Assembly: GCF_001553605.1 (NCBI RefSeq)
Contig: NZ_CP014229.1
Location: forward strand, 2,508,501-2,572,500
DNA from: Desulfovibrio fairfieldensis
GTDB lineage: Bacteria; Desulfobacterota; Desulfovibrionia; Desulfovibrionales; Desulfovibrionaceae
DNA length: 64,000 bases
Direction: 5' to 3'
Numbering within the stretch: position 1 is the first letter of the stretch; each line of letters begins with the position of its first letter. Below the pieces are notes generated by a model. That model was not told the DNA's origin, searched no databases, and worked only from the letters and a program-made list of their open reading frames with translations. Position numbers and translations under genes: made by a program. Positions 43,072 to 52,846 of this stretch are shown in pieces.

Positions 43072-43704
43072 ATGAAGGAATATCGCGACCATTATTTCCT
43101 CAAAGCCAAGCGTGAAAATTATCCGGCCCGCTCGGTCTACAAGCTGAAAGAGCTGGATGCCAAATTCCGTCTGCTCAAGCCGGGCATGAAAGTGCTGGAT
43201 CTGGGGGCCGCCCCCGGTTCCTGGTCTTTGGGCGTCGCGGAAAAAGTGGGCTCCAAGGGGCTTGTCCTGGCCTGCGACATCCAGAGCACGGAAACGGCGT
43301 TCCCGCCCCAGGTGCTCTTCATGCAGGAGGACGTCTTCCAGCGCTCCGCCGCCTTTGAGGCCAAGCTGGCCGAACTGGGCCCCTTTGACCTGGTCATCAG
43401 CGATATGGCTCCGCGTACCACGGGTACGCGCTTCACGGATCAGGCCCGTTCCCTGGAGCTGACCCTGGAGGCTCTGGCCGTAGCCTGCCTGCATCTGAAG
43501 CAAGGCGGCAATTTTGTGGTCAAGATCTTCATGGGACCGGATATTCAGGATCTGCTCACCCCCATGCGCAAGGCGTTCAGCTCGGTCAAATCCTTTAAGC
43601 CCAAAAGCTCACGCGCCGAAAGCAAGGAAACCTTTTTTACGGGCCTGGGTTTTCGCGGCGACACGGCCGCTATCGCGTCCGGCGATGCCGGGCCGGAAAC
43701 ATAA
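43072..43704 (+). CDS. rlmE: 23S rRNA 2'-O-ribose methyltransferase RlmE
   Basis: RlmE (FtsJ/RrmJ) methylates U2552 of 23S rRNA late in 50S assembly. The 210-residue protein has [10 protein letters not shown] (first catalytic Lys), motif [31 protein letters not shown] (catalytic Asp), FVVKIFMG (second Lys) and [10 protein letters not shown] (Glu), completing the K-D-K-E tetrad. Start ATG at 43072; the leader is short. Confidence 0.95.
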   Translation: MKEYRDHYFLKAKRENYPARSVYKLKELDAKFRLLKPGMKVLDLGAAPGSWSLGVAEKVGSKGLVLACDIQSTETAFPPQVLFMQEDVFQRSAAFEAKLAELGPFDLVISDMAPRTTGTRFTDQARSLELTLEALAVACLHLKQGGNFVVKIFMGPDIQDLLTPMRKAFSSVKSFKPKSSRAESKETFFTGLGFRGDTAAIASGDAGPET

Positions 43705-43715
43705 CCGGATTTCGT

Positions 43716-43842
43716 CTGAATCATATGGCGGTTCAGACTGTATTCAGCAAAAAGACACATTTTTTTTGCTGAATCCATGCCGCTTCGCGGCGCGCGGTCC
43801 CCACGGGCCGCGCAAACATTCAAGGTGAAACGCTCTAATACT
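43716..43842 (+). repeat. intergenic repeat (family B relative)
   Basis: After a hairpin (GTCTGAA/TTCAGAC, 43716-43739), the stretch CTGAATCCATGCCGCTTCGCGG (44 nt later) to GCTCTAA resembles 54663-54737 (CTGAATCCACGCCGTTTCGCGG ... GCTCTAA). Both lie in gaps between genes. The 43705-43864 gap holds no gene. Confidence 0.55.
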
Positions 43843-43864
43843 TTTACGGTTTTCGGGAGGTTTT

Positions 43865-44602
43865 ATGTCAGGTCACAGCAAATGGGCCAATATCCAGCAC
43901 CGCAAGGGACGCCAGGACGCCAAGCGCGGCAAGATTTTCACCAAAGCCGCCAAGGAAATCATCATTGCCGCTAAAAACGGCGGCGATCCTTCGGGCAATT
44001 CCCGTCTGCGGGCGGCCATCGCTGCGGCCAAAGCCGTGAACCTGCCCAAGGACAAGATTGAAGCCGCCATCCGCAAGGGCACCGGCGAAGACGCGGGCGG
44101 CGATTTTGTGGAAGGCTTCTACGAAGGCTACGGTCCCGGCGGCATCGCCATCATGGTGGAGGTCGCCACGGACAATAAAAACCGCACCGTGGCCGAAGTG
44201 CGCCACCTTTTCACCAAGCATGGCGGCTCCATGGGCGAGAACGGCAGTGTAGGCTGGATGTTCGAGCGCAAGGGCGTCATCAGCGTGGACAAGGCCGCCT
44301 ACGCCGAGGATAAAATTATGGAAGCCGCCCTGGAAGCCGGGGCCGACGACGTGCTGGACGACGAGGATGTCTGGACCCTTCAGACGGCCATGGCCGACTT
44401 CGCGGCCGTGCGCGACGCCCTGGAAGCCGCGGGCATTGAGATGCAGTCCGCCGAGCTGGCCATGGTGCCGCAGAACCTGGTGGCCGTGAGCGCGGATATG
44501 GGCCAGAAGGTGCTGCGCCTGATGGAAGCCCTGGACGACAATGACGATGTGCAGAATGTCTATGCCAATGTGGATTTTCCGGACGATATGCCCACCGACT
44601 GA
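43865..44602 (+). CDS. yebC: YebC/PmpR family protein
   Basis: The 245-residue protein is a standard Yeb[21 protein letters not shown] at the N-terminus, [20 protein letters not shown] (about residues 87-106) and [19 protein letters not shown]. The family was long annotated as transcriptional regulators; some members relieve ribosome stalling on proline stretches. A GGAGG ribosome binding site precedes the ATG. It is about 200 nt from ruvC, a common neighbour of yebC in bacteria, so co-transcription is plausible. Confidence 0.95.
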   Translation: MSGHSKWANIQHRKGRQDAKRGKIFTKAAKEIIIAAKNGGDPSGNSRLRAAIAAAKAVNLPKDKIEAAIRKGTGEDAGGDFVEGFYEGYGPGGIAIMVEVATDNKNRTVAEVRHLFTKHGGSMGENGSVGWMFERKGVISVDKAAYAEDKIMEAALEAGADDVLDDEDVWTLQTAMADFAAVRDALEAAGIEMQSAELAMVPQNLVAVSADMGQKVLRLMEALDDNDDVQNVYANVDFPDDMPTD

Positions 44603-44808
44603 CGCAAGCCGGTCCTTTTGCCTTCTTGCTGTGTCGCGCATCGTTTTTTATTCCGGTCATGGACCAGAAGAGTCCACTTCCTGCATAAAAAACTCGCGCT
44701 CCTTGCGGAAAGGCAAAATTCCTCGTCGCGCGCCCTTTTTCATTGCCGCCGTCATGCCTCCCGCTACCGGCTTGACGGCGGCATAACTATATTGTTGGGG
44801 CACCTTCT

Positions 44809-45312
44809 ATGCAGCCCGTCACCGTCATCGGCATTGATCCCGGTTCCCAGCGCACGGGCTGGGGCGTGGTGCGCGAAGTCTCCGGCGTTCTCCGGCTGGT
44901 GGACTGCGGCGTGGTGCGCACGGCCTCAGCCGGAAAGGAATTTTCCGCGCGGTTGGCGCGCATTTACCATGAGCTGGCCAAGGTGCTCGGGCGCTGCAAG
45001 CCCGACGAAGCGGCCATTGAACAGGTCTTTACCGCCAAAAACGCGGCCAGCGCCCTCAAGCTGGGCCAGGCCAGAGGCGTGGCCGTGGCGGCCTGCGCGG
45101 CGTATGGCCTGGGAATCAGCGACTACGAGCCGACCCTGGTCAAAAAGTCCCTGGTGGGCACAGGCCGGGCGGAAAAGGAGCAGGTGGCCTTTATGGTCAA
45201 GCGCCTGCTCAACGTCCGCGAGGCCGACTGGGCGCTGGACACCTCCGACGCCCTGGCCGTGGCTGTCTGCCATCTGACCATGCGGCGCTTTGCCGCGCTC
45301 ACGGCGCGCTGA
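44809..45312 (+). CDS. ruvC: crossover junction endodeoxyribonuclease RuvC
   Basis: RuvC resolves Holliday junctions. The 167-residue protein has the four acidic catalytic residues in place: GIDPGSQRTGWGVV (Asp at about 10), AAIEQVFTAKNAASAL (Glu at about 69) and WALDTSDALAVAVCH (Asp pair near 142-145). Length is typical. ruvA and ruvB are not adjacent. It is followed by a hairpin terminator. Confidence 0.96.
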   Translation: MQPVTVIGIDPGSQRTGWGVVREVSGVLRLVDCGVVRTASAGKEFSARLARIYHELAKVLGRCKPDEAAIEQVFTAKNAASALKLGQARGVAVAACAAYGLGISDYEPTLVKKSLVGTGRAEKEQVAFMVKRLLNVREADWALDTSDALAVAVCHLTMRRFAALTAR

Positions 45313-45379
45313 CCACAAAACGAAGAACAGGATGCGCCTCCGGAGCCGGAAACGCATCCCGTCCATCAGAAATAAACAC

Positions 45380-45419
45380 CGGCGCATGGGGACGGTTCGC
45401 GTCCGCTGTGCGCCGTTTT
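45380..45419 (+). terminator. ruvC terminator
   Basis: CGGCGCA (45380-45386) and TGCGCCG (45409-45415), with an inner GGACG/CGTCC stem, followed by TTTT. Confidence 0.65.
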
Positions 45420-45421
45420 CA

Positions 45422-46327
45422 TTACGGGCGCGGCGCGCGCGGCCCGGCGGGCTGCATGGAATAGCGGTACAATTCGTGAATTTCCTTGTCGTAACCGGGA
45501 TAGAAGCCCTTGCCCATGCCGAGCACGATACGCGCGCCCCGGTTCATGTGCACCAGCAGGTCGCCGCTGGAGGGGTCCACGCAGAGACCTTCGATTTCGC
45601 CCTGCTTGATGGCTTCGTCAAAGGTCTTTTCCAGCACCACGGGCGCGTTGGTGGCCGAGGTCACGTCCACGCGATAAAGATGGTCGGGCTCGTTGTCGTC
45701 TGCGGTGCCGTCGTCGGCCGTCACAAAAAGCGAACCGTCATAGTAGAACACGCCCTGCACCCACTGCGGCACGGGCTGCAGATGCACCTTGCGCAGATAC
45801 TTGCCGTCCAGGTCGTATTCATAGAGATAGCGGCCGCTTTCCTCGCCCACCCAGGAGCACATCCACACCGTGCCCTTGACCGGGTCCACAGTGATGCCGG
45901 ACACTTCCAGCTGGCCGGACTTGGGCTCGAACTTAAAAGTGCGTTTGAATTTCAGAGTGTCCGCATCGTGCACGGCGATCTGAATATCCTTGCCCACGCC
46001 GTCCATGAAATTCTCGGCGCTGATGTACAATTCGCCGTTGTAGACGTCGATGTCCCCGATGTGATTGGACGGGATGGCGTAGCCCTCAAAGGGATTGTCG
46101 TTCTGCTTCAGCAGCTTGCCGTTCATGTCGTATTTGAACAGTTTTTTGCTGTCGCTCACGTAGATGTACTTGCCGTCGCAGGCCACGCCCTGGCGGCCGG
46201 CCACGGGCATGACGCTTTTGAGCGTGTACTCGTACTTGGGGGCATGGGCCGGACGGGCCTGCGAGGCCTGCGGCGGAACCAAGGCCGCGCCCAGCAGCAG
46301 CGCGACCAGCGCAATGAGCTTTTTCAT
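45422..46327 (-). CDS. secreted beta-propeller protein of unknown function
   Basis: The 301-residue protein has a signal peptide (MKKLIALVALLLGAALVPPQ, cleavage near residue 25). Repeated blade-like segments follow, for example GVACDGKYIYVSDSKKLFKY, GDIDVYNGELYISAENFM, GITVDPVKGTVWMCSWVGEE and VQGVFYYDGSLFVTADDG. The pattern matches NHL/YncE/glutamine-cyclotransferase-like six-bladed propellers. No catalytic motif is evident. I take the ATG at 46327; the frame extends 33 codons upstream without a signal peptide. Probably a periplasmic binding or scaffold protein. Confidence 0.82.
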   Translation of the reverse strand: MKKLIALVALLLGAALVPPQASQARPAHAPKYEYTLKSVMPVAGRQGVACDGKYIYVSDSKKLFKYDMNGKLLKQNDNPFEGYAIPSNHIGDIDVYNGELYISAENFMDGVGKDIQIAVHDADTLKFKRTFKFEPKSGQLEVSGITVDPVKGTVWMCSWVGEESGRYLYEYDLDGKYLRKVHLQPVPQWVQGVFYYDGSLFVTADDGTADDNEPDHLYRVDVTSATNAPVVLEKTFDEAIKQGEIEGLCVDPSSGDLLVHMNRGARIVLGMGKGFYPGYDKEIHELYRYSMQPAGPRAPRP

Positions 46328-46474
46328 CCTTTCTCTCCTTGCGGATTGCGGCGCCGCGCGGGGCTTCCCCATGAAGCCGCGCAACGGGCCTTCAAATACC
46401 GTAATGCAAGCGAAATGGACTGACAAGAAGCCCTGCGCTGCCGAAGCGTAACGTCATAAAAATTTCACACACGT

Positions 46475-46507
46475 AAAAAACGAACCCCGCCGTGGGGCGG
46501 GGTTCGT
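46475..46507 (-). terminator. terminator of the cyclophilin gene
   Basis: ACGAACCCCGCC/GGCGGGGTTCGT stem (46480-46507), loop GTGG, followed on the minus strand by T6. Confidence 0.88.
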
Positions 46508-46548
46508 CGTCGGTCCGGAGTCCGGACCCGGCAATTGCTTTCAACGCA

Positions 46549-47142
46549 CTATTCAATGACCACGGCCTTTTTGATGATCACCGGCGTCGTGGGCACGTTT
46601 TCGTAAAAGCCCTTTTTGCCCGTGGCCACGGCTTCAATCTTGTCCACCACCTCATGGCCCTTGATGACCTTCCCGAACACGGCATAGCCCCAGCCCTGGG
46701 GGGTCTGGCTCTTGAAATCCAGAAAGCCGTTGTCTTTGGTATTGATGAAGAACTGCGCGCCGGCCGAGTGCGGGTCGGCGGTGCGGGCCATGGCGATGGT
46801 ATACTTCTGATTGCGCAGGCCGTTGTTGGCCTCGTTGTGAATGGGCGCGCGGGCGCTCTTTTCCTTCATGTCCGGAGTCAGGCCGCCGCCCTGGACCATG
46901 AAGTTTTTGATAACGCGGTGAAAAATGGTGCCGTCATAATGTCCGGATTTCACGTACTGGATGAAGTTGGCCGTGGTAATGGGGGCCTTGCGGGCATCCA
47001 GGCGCACCACGATGTCCCCGAGGCTGGTTTCCAGCTTGACGGCGGGATCGGATGCCGGCGCGGCGGCGCGGGCCTGCCCGGCGAAAACCGGCAGCAGCGC
47101 CAGGCTCAGGACAAGGCAGAAGGCCGAAAGAAAAAATTTCAT
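46549..47142 (-). CDS. periplasmic peptidyl-prolyl cis-trans isomerase (cyclophilin)
   Basis: The 197-residue exported cyclophilin has a signal peptide (cleavage after ARA, about residue 26). The fold follows: KLETSLGDIVVRLD, GTIFHRVIKNFMVQGGGL (catalytic Arg and Phe/Met/Gln pocket), YTIAMARTADPHSAGAQFFI and YAVFGKVIKGHEVVDKIEAV. It is of the PpiA type, assisting folding of exported proteins. AAGGAG is 7 nt before the ATG. Transcribed alone. Confidence 0.94.
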   Translation of the reverse strand: MKFFLSAFCLVLSLALLPVFAGQARAAAPASDPAVKLETSLGDIVVRLDARKAPITTANFIQYVKSGHYDGTIFHRVIKNFMVQGGGLTPDMKEKSARAPIHNEANNGLRNQKYTIAMARTADPHSAGAQFFINTKDNGFLDFKSQTPQGWGYAVFGKVIKGHEVVDKIEAVATGKKGFYENVPTTPVIIKKAVVIE

Positions 47143-47491
47143 AACTGACTCCTTGGAATACGGCATTTTCGCCGGTGCGGGCACCGCGCCGACTGTGCAT
47201 GCTAGCACGCGGCCCGGCCCACCCGCAAGACGAAGCATGGCCCGCCCACCAGTACTTTAACACATAAAATGCCCGCTTACGGCGAGTAAAGCCCGTCTGC
47301 CCGCATTTCGCGGCAAGGACTTGCAGACAAATCCTTGCCGGGCGGTGGGCCGGTTCGGCATCCGACAAGAAAAACAAAATTTCGATGACGAGCGTCTGCC
47401 CGATAAGAGCCTATACGGCATAGCCGGAACCTAGAAACAACGCCTGGCGCGGGAACCCCAAAACCGCTCCGCCGCCGCAAGGCCACGGCAC

Positions 47492-47519
47492 TTGCTAAAT
47501 CGGGGGGGAGTCATATAGT
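47492..47519 (+). promoter_or_regulatory. promoter of the BI-1 family gene
   Basis: TTGCTA (47492-47497), 16 nt, then TATAGT (47514-47519). The rest of the 47143-47596 gap (about 450 nt) holds no convincing gene. Confidence 0.55.
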
Positions 47520-47596
47520 ATGCGAAAAGGAGTGTGGATAACCACCCCGCGGCACGCTGTGCCGGACCGGACAACAACAGTTTTTTTGGAGGACTT

Positions 47597-48304
47597 ATGT
47601 CACCGACTACCCGCAGTGTCGCGCAAAGCGGCGTGACCAGCGCCGTTTCCGTTTACATGCGCCAGGTCTACCAGTGGATGACGGCGGGCCTTGCCCTGAC
47701 CACGGTGGTGGCCTACGGCGTGGCCAACTCGCCGGCCATCCGGGATGCCATTCTGGGCAACAGCCTGGTTATGATTCTTCTGATCGTGGCCCAATTCGGC
47801 ATGGTCATCGCCCTTTCGGCCGCCATCCACAAAATGTCGGCGGGCACGGCCACCGGCCTCTTCCTGCTCTACTCGGCCCTGACCGGCGCCATGCTTTCGT
47901 CCATCTTCGTGATCTACCCCATCGCGTCCATCGCCAACGCCTTTCTGGTGACCACGGGCACTTTCCTGGCCATGTCGGTCTACGGCACGGTAACCAAGCG
48001 CGACCTCACGACCATGGGCAACTTCCTGTTCATGGGGCTCATCGGCATCATCATCGCCATGGTGGTGAACATCTTCCTCAAGAGCACCATGATGGACTTT
48101 ATTATCAGCTGCCTGGGCGTGCTGATCTTCACCGGCCTGACCGCCTACGACACCCAGAAGCTGCGCCGCTTCGGCGAAGCCGCGCCTCTGGACGACGGCA
48201 CGGCGGTGCGGCGCGGGGCCATCATGGGCGCGCTGACCCTTTACCTGGACTTTATCAACCTCTTCCTGATGATGCTGCGGCTTTTCGGCGGCAACCGCAA
48301 CTGA
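47597..48304 (+). CDS. Bax inhibitor-1/YccA family inner-membrane protein
   Basis: A 235-residue protein with seven hydrophobic segments from about residue 27 on. Family landmarks are VYMRQVYQWMTAGLALTT, LLYSALTGAMLSSIFVIY, GTFLAMSVYGTVTKRDLTTM and the C-terminal TAYDTQKLR with ALTLYLDFINLFLMMLRLFG. Bacterial members (YbhL, YccA) act as cation-leak channels or modulators of FtsH proteolysis. GGAGG precedes the ATG at 47597. Confidence 0.92.
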   Translation: MSPTTRSVAQSGVTSAVSVYMRQVYQWMTAGLALTTVVAYGVANSPAIRDAILGNSLVMILLIVAQFGMVIALSAAIHKMSAGTATGLFLLYSALTGAMLSSIFVIYPIASIANAFLVTTGTFLAMSVYGTVTKRDLTTMGNFLFMGLIGIIIAMVVNIFLKSTMMDFIISCLGVLIFTGLTAYDTQKLRRFGEAAPLDDGTAVRRGAIMGALTLYLDFINLFLMMLRLFGGNRN

Positions 48305-48313
48305 GCCGCCTAA

Positions 48314-48550
48314 AGCATTCCAACGTTGAAAATGTTGAAATGCTCCGGCGGCCGCGTGAGCGGACGCCCGCGCCTGAAGCCAAGGTGGGAGCGCGTTCCC
48401 GCCGCGCGTCAGCCGTTGTCGCTGGGCTGCTTGCTTGAGCCGTTCACGGCGAAGCCGTGTTACGGATCAAGACAGCAGCGCTACGGATGACGACAGCAAT
48501 GATAGGCTGAAGGCAGCGTCAGCTTTGAAATTGGCACAATTTCAAAGCGA
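48314..48550 (+). repeat. interspersed repeat family A, copy 2
   Basis: Same family as 3549-3746 in reverse orientation, but longer by a block at about 48429-48485 that contains a second copy of the GGAT-x-AAGACAGCAG motif. It begins with a palindromic CATTCCAACGTTGAAAATGTTGAAATG-like end. It closes with GCTTTGAAATT-GGCAC-AATTTCAAAGC, an 11 bp perfect stem at 48521-48547. It starts 9 nt after the BI-1 stop codon. Confidence 0.85.
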
Positions 48551-48693
48551 ATCTGCATCTAGAACGCGGGCCCGACGGATCTTGATTGCAATTCCGCCGG
48601 ACCGCGGGGACTGTCTCCAAATGGATTTCCCGGTTTTCTTGCCGGAAATATCACACGTTGGAGATAAGCCCTGAACCTTTTTTCAGCCGCGCG

Positions 48694-48727
48694 GGGGCAA
48701 AAGGCGGAGCCTTTTGCCCCTTTTTTT
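48694..48727 (+). terminator. strong terminator in the rnr leader
   Basis: GGGGCAAAAGGC (48694-48705), loop GGA, GCCTTTTGCCCC (48709-48720), then T7. It ends only 27 nt before the rnr start codon, so it is either the end of the BI-1 transcript or an attenuator controlling rnr. Confidence 0.88.
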
Positions 48728-48754
48728 GAGCATGGCGCGGCCCATGGAAATAAC

Positions 48755-51244
48755 GTGAAAAAGCAACATAAAAATATACGCCCTACCGATCCCGCCGCCC
48801 TTCCCGGCAATGACGAACTGCTGGAACTTTTTGCCCGCGAATCCCGCCCCATGCGTCTGGACGGCCTGCTGCGCGCCACGGGTCTGCCGCGCCGGGCGAA
48901 AAAAGAGCTTGAGGAAAGCCTGGCGGATCTGGCCCGGCAGGGGCGTCTGGTGCGCCTGCGCGGCGGCCTCTGGACCCGGCCCGAAAGCCTCAAAAGCCTG
49001 GTGGGCCGCTATCAGGCCCTGCGCAACGGCGGCGGCTTCGTCACCTCGCTGGCGGCCGAAAACGGCTCGCCCGCCGTGCGCGTGGCGGGCGGCAGGGACA
49101 TTTTCATCCATCCCCTGCAAAGCAATGAGGCCTGGCATCAGGATCTGGTGCGGGTGGTGCTGGCTCCGGCTTCCTCGCGCTCCGGGCAGGGGCGCGGCGG
49201 ACCGAACCCGGAAGGCCGTATTGTGGAAATTCTGGAGCGCCCGCAAAAGGAAATCCCCGTGCATCTGCACAGCCGCACGGGGCGGACCCTGTTCTGCCGC
49301 CCGGCGGACAGCCGCCTGGCCGTGGACTTCAGCGTGCCCCTGCCCGAGGGAACCGCCGTGCCGGAACAGGGCGCGCTTCTGCTGGTGGCCCCGGAAGAGC
49401 GTCTGGCTTCGGATCTCTGGCGCGCGCGCCTGATCGGCACCTACGGCCGCGAAGACGACGTGGACGTGCAGGAGGAGCTGGTCAAGCTCAACCATGAGGT
49501 GCCGCGCGATTTTCCGCTCTCGGTCCTGGCCGAGGCGGCGGCCTTACCCGCGGCTCCCGGCGAGGCGGATATGGCCGGGCGTGAGGATTTGCGCCATCTG
49601 CCACTGGTGACCATTGACGGCGCGGACGCCCGCGACTTTGACGATGCCGTGCAGGTGGAGCGCAAGGGCAAGGGCTGGCTGCTGCGGGTGGCCATCGCCG
49701 ACGTGAGCCATTACGTGCGGCCCGCTCCCGGCAAGGGGCACGCCAGCCTGGACGCCGAGGCCCTGGCGCGCGGCAACTCCTGGTATTTCCCCCGTTCCGT
49801 GGAACCCATGCTGCCCCCGGCCCTGTCCAACGGCCTGTGCAGCCTTAAACCCCAGGAAGACCGTCTGGCCGTGCTGGCGGAAATTCCCTTTTCACCCACA
49901 GGCCAGCCTGGCAAGGCGCGTTTCGCCCCGGCCGTGATGCGTTCCGCCGCGCGCCTGACCTACGACCAGGTCAAGGCCTGCCTGCTGGATCATGACGCCG
50001 AAGCTCTGGCCCGGCTGCGCGAGAACCCGCGCGGCGGGGACGTGCTGGCCATGCTGGAGGAGGCCTTCCGGCTCTATACAGTGCTGCGCGAGGCCCGGCG
50101 GGAGCGCGGCAGTCTGGATTTCGACCTGCCCGAACCGGAATACACGTTTGACGCGGAGGGCCGGGTGCTCAAGATCGGCTTCCGTCGGCGCCACGACGCC
50201 CACCGGCTCATCGAGGAATTCATGATCGCGGCCAACGAGGCCGTGGCCCGGCATCTGCGCGACGCCGGGCTGCCCTTTCTTTACCGCGTGCATCCCCAGC
50301 CGGAGCCGGAGCGCCTGGAAAGCCTCTTTGAAACCCTTGCCGCCACGGCTTTGGAAACGATGCCCACGGACAAGCAATCAGGAAAGCAGACGGACGGGCG
50401 GCCCGATGCGGCGGCCATTCAGGGCATCCTCGCCGCGGCCCAGGGCACGGACCAGGAATTTCTGGTAAACCGCCTCTGCCTGCGGGCCATGCCCCAGGCC
50501 CGCTACCAGCCGGAAAACGAGGGGCATTTCGGCCTGGCCTCCCAGGCCTACTGCCACTTCACCTCGCCCATCCGCCGCTATGCGGACCTGCTGGTTCACC
50601 GGGCCTTGAAAACCTCGCTGGGACAGGCCGTCGGCCCCCTGCCCGCCGGGCAGAAGCTGCTGCGCGTCGGCGACCAGCTCAACCGGCGGGAGCGCGCCGC
50701 CGTGGACTGCGAACGCGAAATGGCCCGCCGTCTGGGTTGCCTGGCCCTGCGGGACCGTGAAGGGGAACGCTTTGCCGGTGTGATTTCCGGAGTGACGGAT
50801 TTCGGCCTGTTCGTGGAGCTCGCGGACATGCCTGTGGAAGGCATGATCCGCGTGGAAGACCTGGGCGACGACTGGTACGAGCTGGACTCCCGCAGCCAGT
50901 GCCTGCTGGGCCAGCGATCCGGCCTGTGCTGGCGTCTGGGCCAGCGTCTGGACGTGCGTCTGGCCGAGGTGCACATGGGCCGCCTGGAAATCCGGCTCAT
51001 GCCCCTGGAACTGCCCCGCGCAAACCGGGGCGCGCGCGCACGGCGCAATGCGGGCGGACGGACGCGAAGCGCGGCCCGCCCGGAGCGACGTGCTGAACAG
51101 ACGCGCAAGAAACAGACCCGGAACAAACCCGCCGACGCGGCGCCGGACCGCAAGAGCCGGACGCGCGCCCGCACCGGACAGGAAACACGGACCGGACGAA
51201 ACGGGCAAAAGCAAAACGGCGCGCGCCCCAAACGGGGACGCTGA
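48755..51244 (+). CDS. rnr: ribonuclease R
   Basis: The 829-residue 3'-5' exoribonuclease degrades structured RNA. Domains in order: N-terminal helix-turn-helix-like region (LLELFARESRPMRLDGLLRA), two cold-shock domains (about residues 80-260), and the RNB catalytic domain with VTIDGADARDFDDAVQVERK (about residues 286-305, metal-binding Asp residues). Then HFTSPIRRYADLLVHRALK, an S1 domain (FAGVISGVTDFGLFVELADM) and a long Arg/Lys-rich tail (about residues 750-829). The start is GTG at 48755 with a weak ribosome binding site. The stop overlaps murJ by 1 nt. Confidence 0.95.
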   Translation: MKKQHKNIRPTDPAALPGNDELLELFARESRPMRLDGLLRATGLPRRAKKELEESLADLARQGRLVRLRGGLWTRPESLKSLVGRYQALRNGGGFVTSLAAENGSPAVRVAGGRDIFIHPLQSNEAWHQDLVRVVLAPASSRSGQGRGGPNPEGRIVEILERPQKEIPVHLHSRTGRTLFCRPADSRLAVDFSVPLPEGTAVPEQGALLLVAPEERLASDLWRARLIGTYGREDDVDVQEELVKLNHEVPRDFPLSVLAEAAALPAAPGEADMAGREDLRHLPLVTIDGADARDFDDAVQVERKGKGWLLRVAIADVSHYVRPAPGKGHASLDAEALARGNSWYFPRSVEPMLPPALSNGLCSLKPQEDRLAVLAEIPFSPTGQPGKARFAPAVMRSAARLTYDQVKACLLDHDAEALARLRENPRGGDVLAMLEEAFRLYTVLREARRERGSLDFDLPEPEYTFDAEGRVLKIGFRRRHDAHRLIEEFMIAANEAVARHLRDAGLPFLYRVHPQPEPERLESLFETLAATALETMPTDKQSGKQTDGRPDAAAIQGILAAAQGTDQEFLVNRLCLRAMPQARYQPENEGHFGLASQAYCHFTSPIRRYADLLVHRALKTSLGQAVGPLPAGQKLLRVGDQLNRRERAAVDCEREMARRLGCLALRDREGERFAGVISGVTDFGLFVELADMPVEGMIRVEDLGDDWYELDSRSQCLLGQRSGLCWRLGQRLDVRLAEVHMGRLEIRLMPLELPRANRGARARRNAGGRTRSAARPERRAEQTRKKQTRNKPADAAPDRKSRTRARTGQETRTGRNGQKQNGARPKRGR

Positions 51245-52830
51245 TGGGCCTGCTCTCCTCCCGCCAGCACATGGGCGCGGCGGCCCTGATTCTGGCCGCC
51301 AGCACCATTCTTTCCCGGCTCATGGGCCTGATCCGGGACAAGGTCATTTCCTGGCAGTTCGGCGCGGGCGGTGAAGCGGACATGTATTTCGCGGCCTTTG
51401 TGGTGCCGGACATCATCAACTACCTGCTGGCCGGCGGCTTCATGTCCATCACCATCATTCCCCTGCTTTCCCGTCGCTTTCAGGAGGACGAGGCCGACGC
51501 CTGGCGCTTTTTTTCCTGCGTGTTCTGCTGGACCCTCACCGCCTCGCTGCTGCTCACGGGAGCGGGCATCCTGGCCGCCGAACCCCTAGCCCGTCTGGTG
51601 GCCCCCGGCTTCTCGCCGGAACAGTGGCAGAGGCTGGCCTTTTTCATGCGCATCATTCTGCCCGCCCAGGTCTTTTTTCTCTGTGGGGCCTGTCTCACGG
51701 CCCTGCTCTTCCTGCGGCGGCAGTTCAGCGTTCCGGCCCTGGCCCCGTTGGTCTACAACGGCTGCATCATCGCGGGCGGCCTGCTGCTGCCCCTGCTGGG
51801 AACGCGCCTCGGCATCAGCCAGGGCAACGGTTACGGCATGACCGGCTATTGCCTGGGCGTCACCGTGGGCGCGGCCCTGGGCACCTTTGCCCTGCCGTTG
51901 CGGGTGGCGGCCGCGGGCGGACTGCATCTGCGCCCGGTCTGGCGGCACAGGCTCATGGGCCGATTTTTGATCACGGCCCTGCCCCTGATGCTGGGCCAGA
52001 CCATCATCATGCTGGATGAGCAGTTTTTGCGCGTCTTCGGCAGTCTGGCCGGGGACGGCGTGGTCAGCCTGCTGAACTACGCGCGGCGCATTGCCCAGGT
52101 GCCGGTGGGCCTCATGGGGCAGGCCGCCGCCGTGGCCTCCTATCCCTTTCTGGTCTCCCTGCTGACCAAGGGCGACACGGAACGCTTCGACCAGACCCTG
52201 CGCACGGCCCTGCGCGCGGGCCTGGGCCTGATCATCCCCTGCGCGCTCTGGATGATGGCCGCCGCCTGGCCCATTCTGGGCGTGATCTTCCAGGGCGGGC
52301 GCTTCGGCGCGGCAGAGACCATGGCCGCCGTGCCCCTGACCCGGATCATGCTGGCCTCGACCCCGCTCTGGATCGTCTACATGGTGCTGGTACGGGCCTA
52401 CTACGCCCACGGCGACACCCTGACCCCGGCGGTCACGGGCACCATCATGACCCTGGCCTGCCTGCCGCTCTACTATTACTGGGCCGTGCCCCTGGGGGCC
52501 TGGGCCATCGCCGCCCTGTCCGGCGCGAGCGTGAGCCTTTATGTGCTCTGGCTGGTGGGGCTGTGGATCCGCCGCCACGGCGACGGGGCCTTTGCCGGGC
52601 TCTGCGGACTGGGGCTGCGCGCCCTGGCCTGCTCTCTGCCCGGCGCGGGCGCGGCCTGGTGGCTGGCCGGATACAGTCTCGCGCATCTGCCGCTGCCGCC
52701 CATTGCGGCGGCCTGCGCGGCTCTAGTCGTCAGCGGCCTGGCTTTTGCCCTGCTCTTCCTGCCTCTGGCCTGGTGGCTCGCGCCGTCCATTCTGGAGCCC
52801 GTGCTGCGGCGGCTGCGGCGTTCCCCTTAG
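51244..52830 (+). CDS. murJ: lipid II flippase MurJ
   Basis: The 528-residue polytopic membrane protein (about 14 segments) moves lipid II across the inner membrane. Landmarks: STILSRLMGLIRDKVISWQF with the conserved Arg residues (about residues 20-39), FVVPDIINYLLAGGFMSITI, LVAPGFSPEQWQRLAFFMRI, LLNYARRIAQVPVGLMGQAA and QGGRFGAAETMAAVPLT. The ATG overlaps the rnr stop (TGATGG). A fold-back repeat element starts 16 nt after its stop. Confidence 0.94.
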   Translation: MGLLSSRQHMGAAALILAASTILSRLMGLIRDKVISWQFGAGGEADMYFAAFVVPDIINYLLAGGFMSITIIPLLSRRFQEDEADAWRFFSCVFCWTLTASLLLTGAGILAAEPLARLVAPGFSPEQWQRLAFFMRIILPAQVFFLCGACLTALLFLRRQFSVPALAPLVYNGCIIAGGLLLPLLGTRLGISQGNGYGMTGYCLGVTVGAALGTFALPLRVAAAGGLHLRPVWRHRLMGRFLITALPLMLGQTIIMLDEQFLRVFGSLAGDGVVSLLNYARRIAQVPVGLMGQAAAVASYPFLVSLLTKGDTERFDQTLRTALRAGLGLIIPCALWMMAAAWPILGVIFQGGRFGAAETMAAVPLTRIMLASTPLWIVYMVLVRAYYAHGDTLTPAVTGTIMTLACLPLYYYWAVPLGAWAIAALSGASVSLYVLWLVGLWIRRHGDGAFAGLCGLGLRALACSLPGAGAAWWLAGYSLAHLPLPPIAAACAALVVSGLAFALLFLPLAWWLAPSILEPVLRRLRRSP

Positions 52831-52846
52831 GGCGTTCAGCCGTGGC

